A DNA stretch of 37,493 nucleotides, from positions 1-37,493 of the forward strand of contig JAFSNK010000006.1 in the NCBI GenBank assembly GCA_017447445.1. Direction: 5' to 3'. A model generated the notes under the pieces. It saw only the letters and a program-made list of their open reading frames with translations, did not search any database and was not told the origin of the DNA. Below, piece by piece: positions 24,050-32,536 of the stretch. Within the stretch, counting starts at the first letter, position 1, and every line of letters begins with the position of its first letter. Position numbers and translations under genes: made by a program. The stretch is from Clostridia bacterium (lineage in GTDB: Bacteria > Bacillota > Clostridia > Oscillospirales > CAG-382).

Positions 24050-24918
24050 CGATCGGCGAAATAAAAGAGGCGAACCGGCTTCTGTTCGAACGGCTCGCGA
24101 TCCTTCTTAACGAGCGCCCGGATTTTATCAATTCCGAAATGGTGCGCGTCCTCACGCGTGAGCACGGCCTTTCGGTGCGCGATTCCTTCGCGCATCTGCT
24201 TGCCGCCGCGATAGGGCTGGACACCTCCTTCCCCCGGGACAGGGAGATATGGGAAAACTACTTCCCGAATATGGTCCGCTATTGCGACGAGCGCGATTTT
24301 CTGCGGGACGAATTCTACAAGCTAATCCGCGTGGGCGAAAGCGCAAAGGCGGGCGAATGGGAGCTTAAAAACTTCACCATACAGCCGTTCACCGCCTTCG
24401 TCTGCGGCGATCCCTTATCTATGCCGGACGGTCGCGTGATACCGCAGATCGGGTTCTTCGATTGCGTCTACCGCTTCCCGGGAGTGCTGCAGAACGGCAG
24501 GGAATGGATGACTCTGCTGCCCAACGAGATAATCACCCAGCTCGTCCCGATCAAAAAAGCGCGCGGCAGGGTGCTAACCTACGGGCTGGGGCTCGGCTAC
24601 TTCGCCTTTATGTGCGCGCGCAAGCCGGAAGTCGAAAGCGTGACCGTCGTCGAAAGGGACGAAAACGTTATAAAACTATTCGGTTCTTTGATACTTCCGA
24701 AACTCCCCTGCACGGAAAAAATAAATATCGTTTGCGCCGACGCGTTCGATTACGCGCTTAACATCGCGCCCAAAGCGGGGTTTGATTATGTTTTCGCGGA
24801 TATCTGGCACGATCCGACCGACGGCGTGGAGCTTTACAAACGCTTCAAAACGCTCGAGCTCGACAAAAACGCCGAATACGATTACTGGATAGAAGACACG
24901 CTCAAACTTTATATGTAA
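24046..24918 (+). CDS. Class I methyltransferase-like (spermidine-synthase-fold) protein
   Basis: A 290-residue cytosolic protein. The C-terminal half has a SAM-type Rossmann motif, YGLGLGYFA near residues 178-186, then VTVVERDENVI (acidic ribose-binding residue), CADAFDYAL and FDYVFADIWHDP, as in spermidine synthase-like methyltransferases. The N-terminal 120 residues are helical and unrecognised. The ATG shares bases with the SGNH stop (ATGA), so the two proteins are translationally coupled although one is exported. A ribosome site GGAAG is 5 nt upstream. Substrate unknown. It could also be a non-catalytic binding protein. Confidence 0.78.
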   Translation: MTIGEIKEANRLLFERLAILLNERPDFINSEMVRVLTREHGLSVRDSFAHLLAAAIGLDTSFPRDREIWENYFPNMVRYCDERDFLRDEFYKLIRVGESAKAGEWELKNFTIQPFTAFVCGDPLSMPDGRVIPQIGFFDCVYRFPGVLQNGREWMTLLPNEIITQLVPIKKARGRVLTYGLGLGYFAFMCARKPEVESVTVVERDENVIKLFGSLILPKLPCTEKINIVCADAFDYALNIAPKAGFDYVFADIWHDPTDGVELYKRFKTLELDKNAEYDYWIEDTLKLYM

Positions 24919-24933
24919 GCGAGGAAACACGGT

Positions 24934-25434
24934 ATGCTAAACCGGGAAATGAAAAAATGGCAGAAGACGGCGCTTATAATACTCACCGCCGCCGCGGCGC
25001 TGTTTCTGTTCGTCTTTCCGGCGGTGCGCGCCGGCGCGGCAACGGGATCCGGCGGCTATATGCGGTATCTTTTCGGGACCTGCGTGTTTTTCGTTCCGGT
25101 TTTCGGCGCGGTACTCACGCTTGTCTACGCGTTTTTCGCCGTCTCGTCGAAAACTATCAAGCCGAAGCGCACGGCGGTACTCATCGCCGTCTCCGCGCTT
25201 ATACTGCTTGCGTTCGTCGCGTTCATTCTGGCGCCGCTGATAATGCAAAGCAAGACGGACGCCGCCGGGCGCGAAGGCCCGCTGCCATGGACAGACGGTT
25301 TCGGCTTGGCGCTGGCGTATACGGCGTATTCCGCTTTGGCGACAATCGCGCTTGCCGTCGTCTGGGCGGTCCACATGCTGCGCAGCCGCAAGGAGCTTTA
25401 CGGCGGAAACGGAAAAAACAAAAACGACGAATAA
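24934..25434 (+). CDS. Small four-helix membrane protein of unknown function
   Basis: A 166-residue protein with four hydrophobic segments, at about residues 12-32, 44-70, 80-104 and 125-148, and a Lys/Asn-rich C-terminal tail. I do not recognise the family and see no catalytic motif. GAGGAAACACGGT precedes the ATG. It lies 15 bp after the methyltransferase-like gene and 27 bp before the dehydrogenase, so it is a member of the operon. Confidence 0.72.
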   Translation: MLNREMKKWQKTALIILTAAAALFLFVFPAVRAGAATGSGGYMRYLFGTCVFFVPVFGAVLTLVYAFFAVSSKTIKPKRTAVLIAVSALILLAFVAFILAPLIMQSKTDAAGREGPLPWTDGFGLALAYTAYSALATIALAVVWAVHMLRSRKELYGGNGKNKNDE

Positions 25435-25461
25435 AAATATTAACGTATAAGGAGCAAAAAA

Positions 25462-26523
25462 ATGGAAAAACTCAGAATAGGCATTATCGGCACGGGCGGT
25501 ATATCCAACGTCCACATCGGCGGCTACAAGGCGCTGCCGGATAAATGCGAAGTGGTCGCGGTGTGCGACCTCGACGAAGAAAAGGTAAAAAACTACGCCG
25601 CTAAATACGGCGTGCCGGCATATTACACCGATTATAACGAGATGCTGGCGAAGGAAAAGCTCGACGCCGTTTCGGTCTGCACCTGGAACTCCTCGCACAA
25701 GGGCGCCACCGTCGCCGCACTTCGCGCCGGATGCAAGGTCATTTGCGAAAAGCCGATGGCGTTAAACACCGCCGAGGCGCAGGAGATGCTGGACGTTTCC
25801 AAAGAGACCGGCAACCTGCTTATGCTCGGCTTTGTACGCCGCTTCGGCAACGACGCCGCCATAATCAAAAAGTTCGTCGACGGCGGCACCATGGGCGATA
25901 TCTATTACGCCAAGGCGACCTATCTGCGCCGCTCCGGCTGCCCCGGCGGCTGGTTCGGCGATAAGGAGTATTCCGGCGGCGGGCCGCTTATCGACCTCGG
26001 CGTGCACGTCATCGACCTTGTGCGGTACCTCGCCGGGGGACCGAAGCCGGTCGCCGCGTACGGCGTAACCTACAACAATCTGGGCGATCACCGCGCGGGC
26101 GGCGGTCAGAGCTGGGTTTCCACCACAAAGGGGTTCAAGTTCAAGTATAACGTAGAGGATTTTGCCGCCGCGATGGTCCGCTTCGACAACGGATTGACTC
26201 TTTCCGTCGAAGCCAGCTTCAATCTTAACTTAAAGCAGGACCGCGGCGATATCGAGCTGTTCGGCACAAAGTCCGGCGTAAGGATCGACCCGCAGATCGA
26301 GTTCTTCTCGGATATGAACGGAATGTTCGTCGACATAAAGCCGTTCGGCAATTCTGCGCTCGATTTCAACGGTCTGTTCAACCGCGAGATATCCCATTTC
26401 GTCTCCTGCTGTCTCGGCGAATGCGAATGCGTTTCCCCCGCGGAGGACGGCGTTACGCTTATGAAGATACTCGACGCGATTTATGAATCCGCCCGCACCG
26501 GGCACGAGGTCTGCATCAAATAA
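25462..26523 (+). CDS. Gfo/Idh/MocA family NAD(P)-dependent oxidoreductase
   Basis: A 353-residue sugar or inositol dehydrogenase-type enzyme. The Rossmann domain opens with GIIGTGGISNVH (residues 7-18), has the ribose-binding acidic residue in VAVCDLDEEKV and the family's EKPMA motif at about residues 95-99. The C-terminal beta-sheet domain contains GGGPLIDLGVHVIDLVRYLAGG (about residues 172-193) with the catalytic Asp and His. The substrate is not readable from the sequence. Its operon with a glycan-esterase-like lipoprotein suggests a role in sugar use. AAGGAG is 8 nt upstream. Confidence 0.93.
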   Translation: MEKLRIGIIGTGGISNVHIGGYKALPDKCEVVAVCDLDEEKVKNYAAKYGVPAYYTDYNEMLAKEKLDAVSVCTWNSSHKGATVAALRAGCKVICEKPMALNTAEAQEMLDVSKETGNLLMLGFVRRFGNDAAIIKKFVDGGTMGDIYYAKATYLRRSGCPGGWFGDKEYSGGGPLIDLGVHVIDLVRYLAGGPKPVAAYGVTYNNLGDHRAGGGQSWVSTTKGFKFKYNVEDFAAAMVRFDNGLTLSVEASFNLNLKQDRGDIELFGTKSGVRIDPQIEFFSDMNGMFVDIKPFGNSALDFNGLFNREISHFVSCCLGECECVSPAEDGVTLMKILDAIYESARTGHEVCIK

Positions 26524-26546
26524 TTCGCGGATGCGCAAAAAAACAG

Positions 26547-26582
26547 CGCCGCCGGAGTTTCGGCTCCGGCGGCGTTTTCGTT
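26547..26582. terminator. Terminator between the dehydrogenase and PAP2 genes
   Basis: CGCCGCCGGAG (26547-26557) pairs with its complement at 26564-26574, followed by TTTTCGTTTT. An A-run lies on the other side, so it can serve both convergent operons. Confidence 0.88.
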
Positions 26583-26587
26583 TTAGT

Positions 26588-27286
26588 TCAGTTTGCGGCT
26601 TCCGCGTTTTTCGCTTTCTTTTTGTCTATAAGATATTCCGCCAGCGTTATAAGCGGGCAGATGATAAGCGAAAGCGAAAGCCCGGCGATGAGGTCCAGGA
26701 TGGAATGCTGCTTTATAAACACGGTGGCGAGTATTATAAGCAGACTCAGCACCCCTCCGGCGACCTTCGGCCACGGCTTGCCTTTTAGCTTTTCGCTGCG
26801 AAGCAGGCAATAGAACAGCGAAAGCGAAACGGCGCAGTGCATAGAGGGCATAACGCTCCTCGGCGGCGAATCGGTGTTGTAGATGAACTTGGTGAGCCAG
26901 ACTCCCCAGTTGTCCCGCCCGAGCGTTTCGAAATCCGGGCGGATGGAAAGCGGCAGCCCGTTCGGCACGAGCGTGCAGAACACCATGGGGATAAACATAC
27001 ACGCCGTGATAAGCGCCATACTGCGCACAAATTCGCGCCTGCAGCTGAAAAGCCCCAGCAGAAGCACCGCGGCGATATAGGGGAACCACAGGCAATAGGG
27101 GAACGCGAACCATTCTATAAAAGGAATGCTCGCATCCCAGGAGCATTCTATAAGCAGCACCTCGCGGTCGACGTAGATCAGCCGTATTATCTCATACCAT
27201 ACCGTATGGAACACCCAATAGAGAAGCAGCAGGCAGTGCTTGTTATTCTTTATGTAGTTAACGGAAACGTTGAATAATCTCTTCAT
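26588..27286 (-). CDS. PAP2-superfamily membrane phosphatase/phosphotransferase
   Basis: A 232-residue membrane protein with about six hydrophobic helices. The PAP2 motifs are PSMHCAVSL near residue 145 (PSxH) and KQHSILDLIAG near residue 190 (SxxxH-like region with His and Asp). The first PAP2 motif is weak. The spacing and length resemble the inositol phosphotransferase/Aur1-like branch that works on membrane lipids. The ATG at 27286 is chosen because GGAGGG lies 5 nt ahead; an earlier Met in frame has no ribosome site. It is a single gene with its own promoter. Confidence 0.85.
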   Translation of the reverse strand: MKRLFNVSVNYIKNNKHCLLLLYWVFHTVWYEIIRLIYVDREVLLIECSWDASIPFIEWFAFPYCLWFPYIAAVLLLGLFSCRREFVRSMALITACMFIPMVFCTLVPNGLPLSIRPDFETLGRDNWGVWLTKFIYNTDSPPRSVMPSMHCAVSLSLFYCLLRSEKLKGKPWPKVAGGVLSLLIILATVFIKQHSILDLIAGLSLSLIICPLITLAEYLIDKKKAKNAEAAN

Positions 27287-27306
27287 TTCGTCCCTCCACG
27301 CGGCAT

Positions 27307-27335
27307 AGTTTAACATATTTATCCGCTTTTTGCAA
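27307..27335 (-). promoter_or_regulatory. Promoter of the PAP2 gene
   Basis: On the minus strand TTGCAA (27335-27330), a 17-bp spacer and TAAACT (27312-27307) stand 20 bp before the ATG. Confidence 0.72.
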
Positions 27336-27394
27336 TAAGATTTGCAAATTTGCCCCGGAAAATTGTTTTTAAAAAGAATCTTTTCAAAAACCCC

Positions 27395-27446
27395 TTGACA
27401 AACGGCGTCTAATGTGTTAGACTGCTATTGGTCTAATGAGTTAGAC
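27395..27446 (+). promoter_or_regulatory. Promoter with two BlaI-type operator dyads
   Basis: TTGACA (27395-27400), a 17-bp spacer and TAGACT (27418-27423) form the promoter. Two near-identical dyads, GTCTAATGTGTTAGAC (27407-27422, over the spacer and -10) and GTCTAATGAGTTAGAC (27431-27446, downstream), are spaced 24 bp centre to centre. That puts them on nearly the same face of the helix. BlaI/MecI repressors bind such dyads. This predicts tight autorepression of the following gene pair. Confidence 0.9.
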
Positions 27447-27503
27447 GAATCTGGGCCGAGTGGAAAAACAGCACAAAAGCCGAATAAGGAAAGATTGACG
27501 ATT

Positions 27504-27872
27504 ATGGAACAGACACCGAAAGTTTTCGAAAGCGAATACCGCTTCTGCCTTATACTTTGGGAATCGGAGCCGATCAATAGCACAAAGCTTGCCGCGCTGT
27601 GCAAAGAACGGCTCGGCTGGTCGCGCACCACCACCTACACGGTTATAAAGCGGCTTTCCGAACGCGGAGTCGTTAAAAACGAAAATTCCGTCGTAACCTC
27701 GCTTTTAAGCAAGGACGAAATACAGCGTTCGGATATGAACGAGCTGTTTGTCAACCGTTTCGAAGGTTCGCTGCCCGCGTTCGTAAACGCGTTTGCCAAG
27801 ATCGGCAATTTAAGCGAAAAGGATATCGACGAGATAAAAAAGATGATCGAACGGGGAGGGGATAATAAATGA
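27504..27872 (+). CDS. blaI: BlaI/MecI-family transcriptional repressor
   Basis: A 122-residue winged-helix repressor. It has the family opening (SEYRFCLILWESEPINSTKLAALCKERLGWS pattern, residues 8-38), the recognition helix TTTYTVIKRLSERGVV and a C-terminal dimerisation region ending in EIKKMI. In the classical system BlaI represses its own operon and is cleaved after the BlaR1 sensor is activated. The ATG at 27504 follows AAGGAAAG; an upstream Met in the same frame lies inside the operator region and is unlikely. It shares ATGA with the next gene, so repressor and sensor are coupled. Confidence 0.93.
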   Translation: MEQTPKVFESEYRFCLILWESEPINSTKLAALCKERLGWSRTTTYTVIKRLSERGVVKNENSVVTSLLSKDEIQRSDMNELFVNRFEGSLPAFVNAFAKIGNLSEKDIDEIKKMIERGGDNK

Positions 27873-30800
27873 CGGAACTGTTTTTAAGGATCCTGAACGT
27901 ATCCGTCGCCGCGAGCTTTCTTATCGCCGCGGTGGCGCTGCTGCGGTTCGTTATGCGCAAAAACGCGCCCAAATGGGTCTTTTGCCTGCTTTGGGGCGTC
28001 GTAGCGCTGCGGCTCGTGCTCCCGTTCAGCATACAAAGCCCGTTCGGGCTCGTGCCGGAAAAGGCCGCCAACGTATCCGCGGCGTTTGCCGGAGCTGAAA
28101 CGGATCCCGCGCCCGCTGCGGAACAGACCCCTTTGCCGCCTGAAAACGCAAATACGCCGGAGCATACCGCGCAGACTCCCGAATACGTTCCGTCGACGCC
28201 GCAGACTCCCGAGTATGTTCCGCAAACTCCGCCGAATCCGCAGACTCCCGCGCTGCCGGACCCCGCTCCGGCTCAAACACCTCCCGCCGGACCGGCGCAG
28301 CCCGCCGAAGCGGTACAACCCGCCGAAGCGGCGCACGGAGCCGAATATTATCTTTCCATAGTCTGGGCGGCAGGCATTGCCGCGATGCTCGTCTACGCGA
28401 TGATCAATTACGTTCTGCTGCGCCGCAGGCTTACCGATTCGGTCAAATACCAAGAGGGCGTGCGATTGAGCGATAAGATCCGCTGCCCGTTCGTGCTGGG
28501 GCTCTTCCGCCCGACGGCCTATCTTCCGTTCGGGCTCGACGGGCGCACCGAATCGTTTGTGCTCTCGCACGAGCGCGCGCATATCTCCCGCGGGGACCAC
28601 TGGTTCAAACTCCTCTGGTACTGCGTGCTGGCGCTGCACTGGTATAATCCGCTCGTATGGGTCTCGTTCATCCTTGTATGCAGGGACATAGAATACGCCT
28701 GCGACGAGCGCGTTTTCGCCGGTATGCCCGAGGACGAGCGCAAGGCGTACGCCTCCGCGCTGCTGGAGCTGGGCGTTCATACCCGCCGTATCGCCGCCTG
28801 CCCGGTCGCGTTCGGCGAATCGAATGTAAAACACCGCGTCCGCCGCGTGTTCGGCTTTAAAAAACCCGCGGTGTGGATAATCGCGCTGATACTCGTCGCC
28901 TCCGCGGTGCTCGCCGCCTGCTTCGCCACCGAACGCGGCGGAAGCCAACCCGAAGAATCTTCCGACTCCGACGAAATAAGCGCGGACGTTTTTTCCGAAG
29001 ATGAATACAAAGCCTATAAACTCGGCGTGCGCGTCGATTCTGTCCCGTCCGGAGAAGCGCTTACCGAGGAGCTTGATAACGGCATTGTGTATTACAAGAT
29101 GAATATCACGACCGGAGAACATGCCGGGACCACCGAGATATACCGGTTCGAGGATATGTATTGCGATCCGGTCTGCACACGCGGCCCGGGGATCGGCTCC
29201 GGTAAAAAAGTCGTGCTTTTCCGCGGGAATCACACTCTTGCCTTACAGAATCCGGTCTCCAGTTATTTGTATGGCGGCGATTATGTGCGAAATCCCGCGC
29301 AGTACGGAATTTTCGAGGATAAAATACTGTCGCTTGATTTTTCCGCGGACAACAAAGCGCCGGACGATTTGAGAAGAATCGTGCTGATCGACCACACAAC
29401 GTTCAAAGACCCGCAGAAAGCTTTCGGAACTTATACGGACGACGATTACGAAAGAGTCTGGTACAATATCGCCACCGACGGCACCGTTATAAGGAATACG
29501 TATAAGGACGGAGAAATCATAAAAGAGTATTCCGGCAAAAAGCTGGACGGCGAGGTTACCGCTTACTTCTTCGCGCTGTATTTTATAGAAACCGATTCGT
29601 CGATGGTTTATTGGTACGACAGTGTTTCGGGAGGGTATAACGGCACTCCGTCTGAAATAACCGTCAAATACGGCAGAAAAGAACGCAGTATCCAAGGCTC
29701 GCAGATAAAAGAGCTTTTTGAAATCATTTATAAAGACGGCGAGTCAGGAGCGGACGGCTCAAAAACGTATTATTTCGACTATACGTTTTCCGCCGCGCCG
29801 CACGGTGATTATCCCTCCGAACCGGTCGTGCGGTTCGGAACAGATGTTTCATACAATCAGGGAGAAAAACTATGGATAGACGTGATGCAGGACGGCACGC
29901 TTTTGTCCGAATCGTATCTCGGCGATCAGTACGGCTTGTATATGCGCACACGCATCGTCTCTTTGCATAAATGCGACGTAAGCAAGCTTAATGCATTTAT
30001 GGAAAGCATGGGATTACGCCCGGATTACCCGCCAATCGAAGATGAAGAAGCCTATATGCAGGAAGTATTAAAGTCGGAGGATTATTCTTGGTTGAATGCA
30101 GAAACGGGTTACGAAGATAGTAAAAACGTTGTTTTCGAGTATTACAGATCAAAGTTTCTTAGGTTTTTCTATCCGCAGGATCGGAAATTAATTCTGTCAA
30201 CGGATAAAACCGATGTGCTCGCCGGGCTTATTACACAGGAACAACTGGATGAGTATTATTCCGAATGCGGAATGAATCTTTATACCCGTGAGTTCGCAAA
30301 GTGCCCGCATTTATACCGTATTCTGAAAAAATACAACGTCGATAAAGAGGCGTTCCGCGAAAGCAACAATAAAGCTATAAAATTCTTCAAAAGCTTTGAT
30401 CAAAAAGATTATTTATACTATAAAGCGTCTTATAGTTTTACCGACGAGGAAATAGACGTTCTGTTCGGAGACGACGAGCAAGCTGTAATAAAAACCTTCA
30501 AAAAAGCCTGCACGCTATATTACAACGGACAGATATATCATTGCCACGAGTTGCTTTATCAGACCGACGACGCAACGCTTCGAATGCTTTGGGACGCCGG
30601 AGTTCTGGAGCCCTTTGTAAACGAAATGATTGGAAACGTAGGCGAATTCATGGGTAATGCGCTTATGGGACTTGACGAGAGAATACATCCCGAAAAAAGG
30701 CCGCCTGTTGTTACGAGCGAGGGGCTTGAATATATTCAGACCGGCGGAGGGGCGTATTATGTTTCCGGTATCGGCGAATGCGGCGATACAGATCTGATAA

Positions 30801-31795
30801 TCCCTTCGGAGCATAACGGGTTGCCTGTAACAGGTATAAGCGATAACGCGTTTGCCGATTGCGGCAGCATCGAAAGCGTAGTGATACCCGACAGCGTACA
30901 GCGTATCGGCGCAAAGGCTTTCTATAATTGCAGCAGACTTATCACCGTGCTTATCGGCGACGGCGTAACCGTTATTGGTGAATCGGCGTTCCGGAACAGC
31001 GGATATATAAATAATCTTACAATCGGCAAAAACGTAAGAGAAATACATGCGTTCGCGTTCGAAAGAATATTCAGCCTGGGCGAAGCGGTAATTCCGGACA
31101 GCATCGTTTTTATGGGCGAATCGGTTTTCGAATCATGCAACAACTTAGGAAAACTGACTCTGGGCAAAGGATTAACCGTTATACCGAAAAACGCTTTCAA
31201 CAACTGTGAAAGACTGTATAATATCACCGGCGGCGGCAACGTAAAGCAAATAGAAGAGGGAGCGTTCGCAAACTGCACGTTTTTAACCGAGTTTACCGTT
31301 CCCGCGTGGACCGCAAGCATCGGCAGCGGCGCTTTTGAAAATTGCCAACGGCTGAATGCGGTTTATTACGACGGCAATGCCGAGCGCTGGAAGCAAATTA
31401 TCATTTCCGAACGAAACGAGCCTTTGAACAATGCCGATTTGGTTTTTCTTGATAACCCGGGCATACACGATGAGACTGCGCTGCAGATCGCAAGCCGTGA
31501 TTTCTTTATCTTGTATATCACAGGCGATACGGACTCGATGGATTGGGACCATTTATCGGATCAGTTAAGCGGGCGCATGCCTGCAATACAAATACCCAAA
31601 GCCGAGCTGAACAGCAGGATAACGGATTATTCGTACGTTTTGCAATCCGGCGGCACATATTACGGATTGAATTTGCAGGCGTATGTAGATATCAGTTTCA
31701 CTGTTGACAATGAAAACAAGTGTTATCTTTCGCTTATACTCGAGACCGACGATATGTCGGAGCTCATATGGAGCGTAAAGTGGTTTCGTTCATAG
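27869..31795 (+). CDS. BlaR1/M56 sensor protease with BspA-like leucine-rich-repeat exterior
   Basis: A 1308-residue protein. Residues 1-350 are an M56 membrane metalloprotease: TM1 (5-28), TM2 (34-55), a Pro/Thr-rich insert (75-155, with TPEYVP repeats), TM3 (160-184), the zinc motif HERAH at 234-238 with a likely third ligand near Glu275, and TM4 (334-351) ending in a lipobox-like LAAC. Residues 352-950 are a large extracytoplasmic region with no motif I recognise. Residues 950-1175 are BspA-type leucine-rich repeats (LTIGKNV, VVIPDSVQRIGAKAFYNCS units). About 130 more residues follow. No penicillin-binding domain with SxxK and KTG is seen, so the signal is probably not a beta-lactam. It presumably inactivates the BlaI partner. 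Confidence 0.9.
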   Translation: MTELFLRILNVSVAASFLIAAVALLRFVMRKNAPKWVFCLLWGVVALRLVLPFSIQSPFGLVPEKAANVSAAFAGAETDPAPAAEQTPLPPENANTPEHTAQTPEYVPSTPQTPEYVPQTPPNPQTPALPDPAPAQTPPAGPAQPAEAVQPAEAAHGAEYYLSIVWAAGIAAMLVYAMINYVLLRRRLTDSVKYQEGVRLSDKIRCPFVLGLFRPTAYLPFGLDGRTESFVLSHERAHISRGDHWFKLLWYCVLALHWYNPLVWVSFILVCRDIEYACDERVFAGMPEDERKAYASALLELGVHTRRIAACPVAFGESNVKHRVRRVFGFKKPAVWIIALILVASAVLAACFATERGGSQPEESSDSDEISADVFSEDEYKAYKLGVRVDSVPSGEALTEELDNGIVYYKMNITTGEHAGTTEIYRFEDMYCDPVCTRGPGIGSGKKVVLFRGNHTLALQNPVSSYLYGGDYVRNPAQYGIFEDKILSLDFSADNKAPDDLRRIVLIDHTTFKDPQKAFGTYTDDDYERVWYNIATDGTVIRNTYKDGEIIKEYSGKKLDGEVTAYFFALYFIETDSSMVYWYDSVSGGYNGTPSEITVKYGRKERSIQGSQIKELFEIIYKDGESGADGSKTYYFDYTFSAAPHGDYPSEPVVRFGTDVSYNQGEKLWIDVMQDGTLLSESYLGDQYGLYMRTRIVSLHKCDVSKLNAFMESMGLRPDYPPIEDEEAYMQEVLKSEDYSWLNAETGYEDSKNVVFEYYRSKFLRFFYPQDRKLILSTDKTDVLAGLITQEQLDEYYSECGMNLYTREFAKCPHLYRILKKYNVDKEAFRESNNKAIKFFKSFDQKDYLYYKASYSFTDEEIDVLFGDDEQAVIKTFKKACTLYYNGQIYHCHELLYQTDDATLRMLWDAGVLEPFVNEMIGNVGEFMGNALMGLDERIHPEKRPPVVTSEGLEYIQTGGGAYYVSGIGECGDTDLIIPSEHNGLPVTGISDNAFADCGSIESVVIPDSVQRIGAKAFYNCSRLITVLIGDGVTVIGESAFRNSGYINNLTIGKNVREIHAFAFERIFSLGEAVIPDSIVFMGESVFESCNNLGKLTLGKGLTVIPKNAFNNCERLYNITGGGNVKQIEEGAFANCTFLTEFTVPAWTASIGSGAFENCQRLNAVYYDGNAERWKQIIISERNEPLNNADLVFLDNPGIHDETALQIASRDFFILYITGDTDSMDWDHLSDQLSGRMPAIQIPKAELNSRITDYSYVLQSGGTYYGLNLQAYVDISFTVDNENKCYLSLILETDDMSELIWSVKWFRS

Positions 31796-31813
31796 TCGAA
31801 CGGATTTTTAGAC

Positions 31814-31858
31814 TAAAAAAAGAAATGACCGCCTCACCGGAGGCGGCCGTTTCTTTTT
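31814..31858. terminator. Bidirectional terminator between blaR-like gene and rubrerythrin
   Basis: CCGCCT (31829-31834) pairs with AGGCGG, extended by AAAAAGAAA with TTTCTTTTT on the outside. T-runs occur on both strands. It separates convergent genes. Confidence 0.85.
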
Positions 31859-31863
31859 GCAGC

Positions 31864-32403
31864 TTAAAACTTATTGACTTTCTTCTGGAAATAAGCCTTC
31901 GGATGCTGGCAGACGGGGCAGAGCTCCGGCGCCTTAGGTCCGACGTGCACGTGGCCGCAGTTGGAGCAGATCCACACGGTTACGTCTTCGGAAATGAAGA
32001 TCTCGTCCTTGTTCAGCTTTTCAAGCAGTTCGCGGTATCTCTGCTCGTGGTCCTTTTCGATTTTGCCCACGGCTTCAAAGAGGTATGCTATCCTGTCGAA
32101 CCCCTCTTCCTTCGCGGTGGCGGCGAACCCGGCGTACATGTCGGTCCATTCGTAATTTTCGCCGTTCGCGGCGTCAAGCAGGTTTTCTTTGGTGGTGGGT
32201 ACTCCGCCGTCGTGCAGGAGCTTGAACCATATCTTCGCGTGTTCCTTTTCGTTGCCCGCGGTCTCCTCGAAAATATCGGCTATAACGGTATAGCCCTCTT
32301 TCTTCGCAACGCTGGCGTAATAGGTATACTTGTTCCTCGCCTGGGATTCCCCGGCGAAAGCTGTCATAAGGTTCTGTTCGGTCTTGCTGCCTTTAAGTTC
32401 CAT
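31864..32403 (-). CDS. rbr: Rubrerythrin
   Basis: A 179-residue peroxide reductase of anaerobes. Residues 1-140 form the four-helix di-iron domain with ligands in GESQAR (Glu19), NEKEH (Glu52, His55) and EKDHEQRY (near 116-123). Residues 141-179 are a rubredoxin with Cys146, Cys149, Cys162 and Cys165. It reduces H2O2 with electrons from rubredoxin or NADH-linked reductases in the cytoplasm. The ATG at 32403 follows AAGGAG by 9 nt. It is divergent from ygiQ, with a dyad between the two that could bind a peroxide or metal regulator. Confidence 0.96.
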   Translation of the reverse strand: MELKGSKTEQNLMTAFAGESQARNKYTYYASVAKKEGYTVIADIFEETAGNEKEHAKIWFKLLHDGGVPTTKENLLDAANGENYEWTDMYAGFAATAKEEGFDRIAYLFEAVGKIEKDHEQRYRELLEKLNKDEIFISEDVTVWICSNCGHVHVGPKAPELCPVCQHPKAYFQKKVNKF

Positions 32404-32435
32404 TCTTTGCGTCTCCTTTTTGTTTTGTTTTCTAC

Positions 32436-32464
32436 ATCTTACCATTTTAGTTTCCCCTTGTCAA
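32436..32464 (-). promoter_or_regulatory. Promoter of rubrerythrin
   Basis: On the minus strand TTGACA (32464-32459), a 17-bp spacer and TAAGAT (32441-32436) lie about 33 bp before the ATG. Confidence 0.75.
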
Positions 32465-32468
32465 CCGA

Positions 32469-32482
32469 AATATTATAATATT
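32469..32482. promoter_or_regulatory. 14-bp AT-rich palindrome between rbr and ygiQ
   Basis: AATATTATAATATT is a perfect palindrome placed just upstream of the rbr -35 box and of the ygiQ -35 box. Its base pattern recalls PerR/Fur-type boxes, but AT-rich palindromes also arise by chance. Confidence 0.5.
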
Positions 32483-32483
32483 C

Positions 32484-32512
32484 TTTACTTTTTATACGAA
32501 AAGTGGTAAAAT
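32484..32512 (+). promoter_or_regulatory. Promoter of ygiQ
   Basis: TTTACT (32484-32489), a 17-bp spacer and TAAAAT (32507-32512) lie 24 bp before the ATG at 32537. Confidence 0.65.
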
Positions 32513-32536
32513 GGTGAAAAACCGGGGAGGCGCGAT

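Noticed and set aside
27869..31795. Calling the sensor a classical beta-lactam receptor BlaR1
   Set aside because: I see no SxxK/SxN/KTG set in the extracytoplasmic part. Leucine-rich repeats occupy the region after residue 950.
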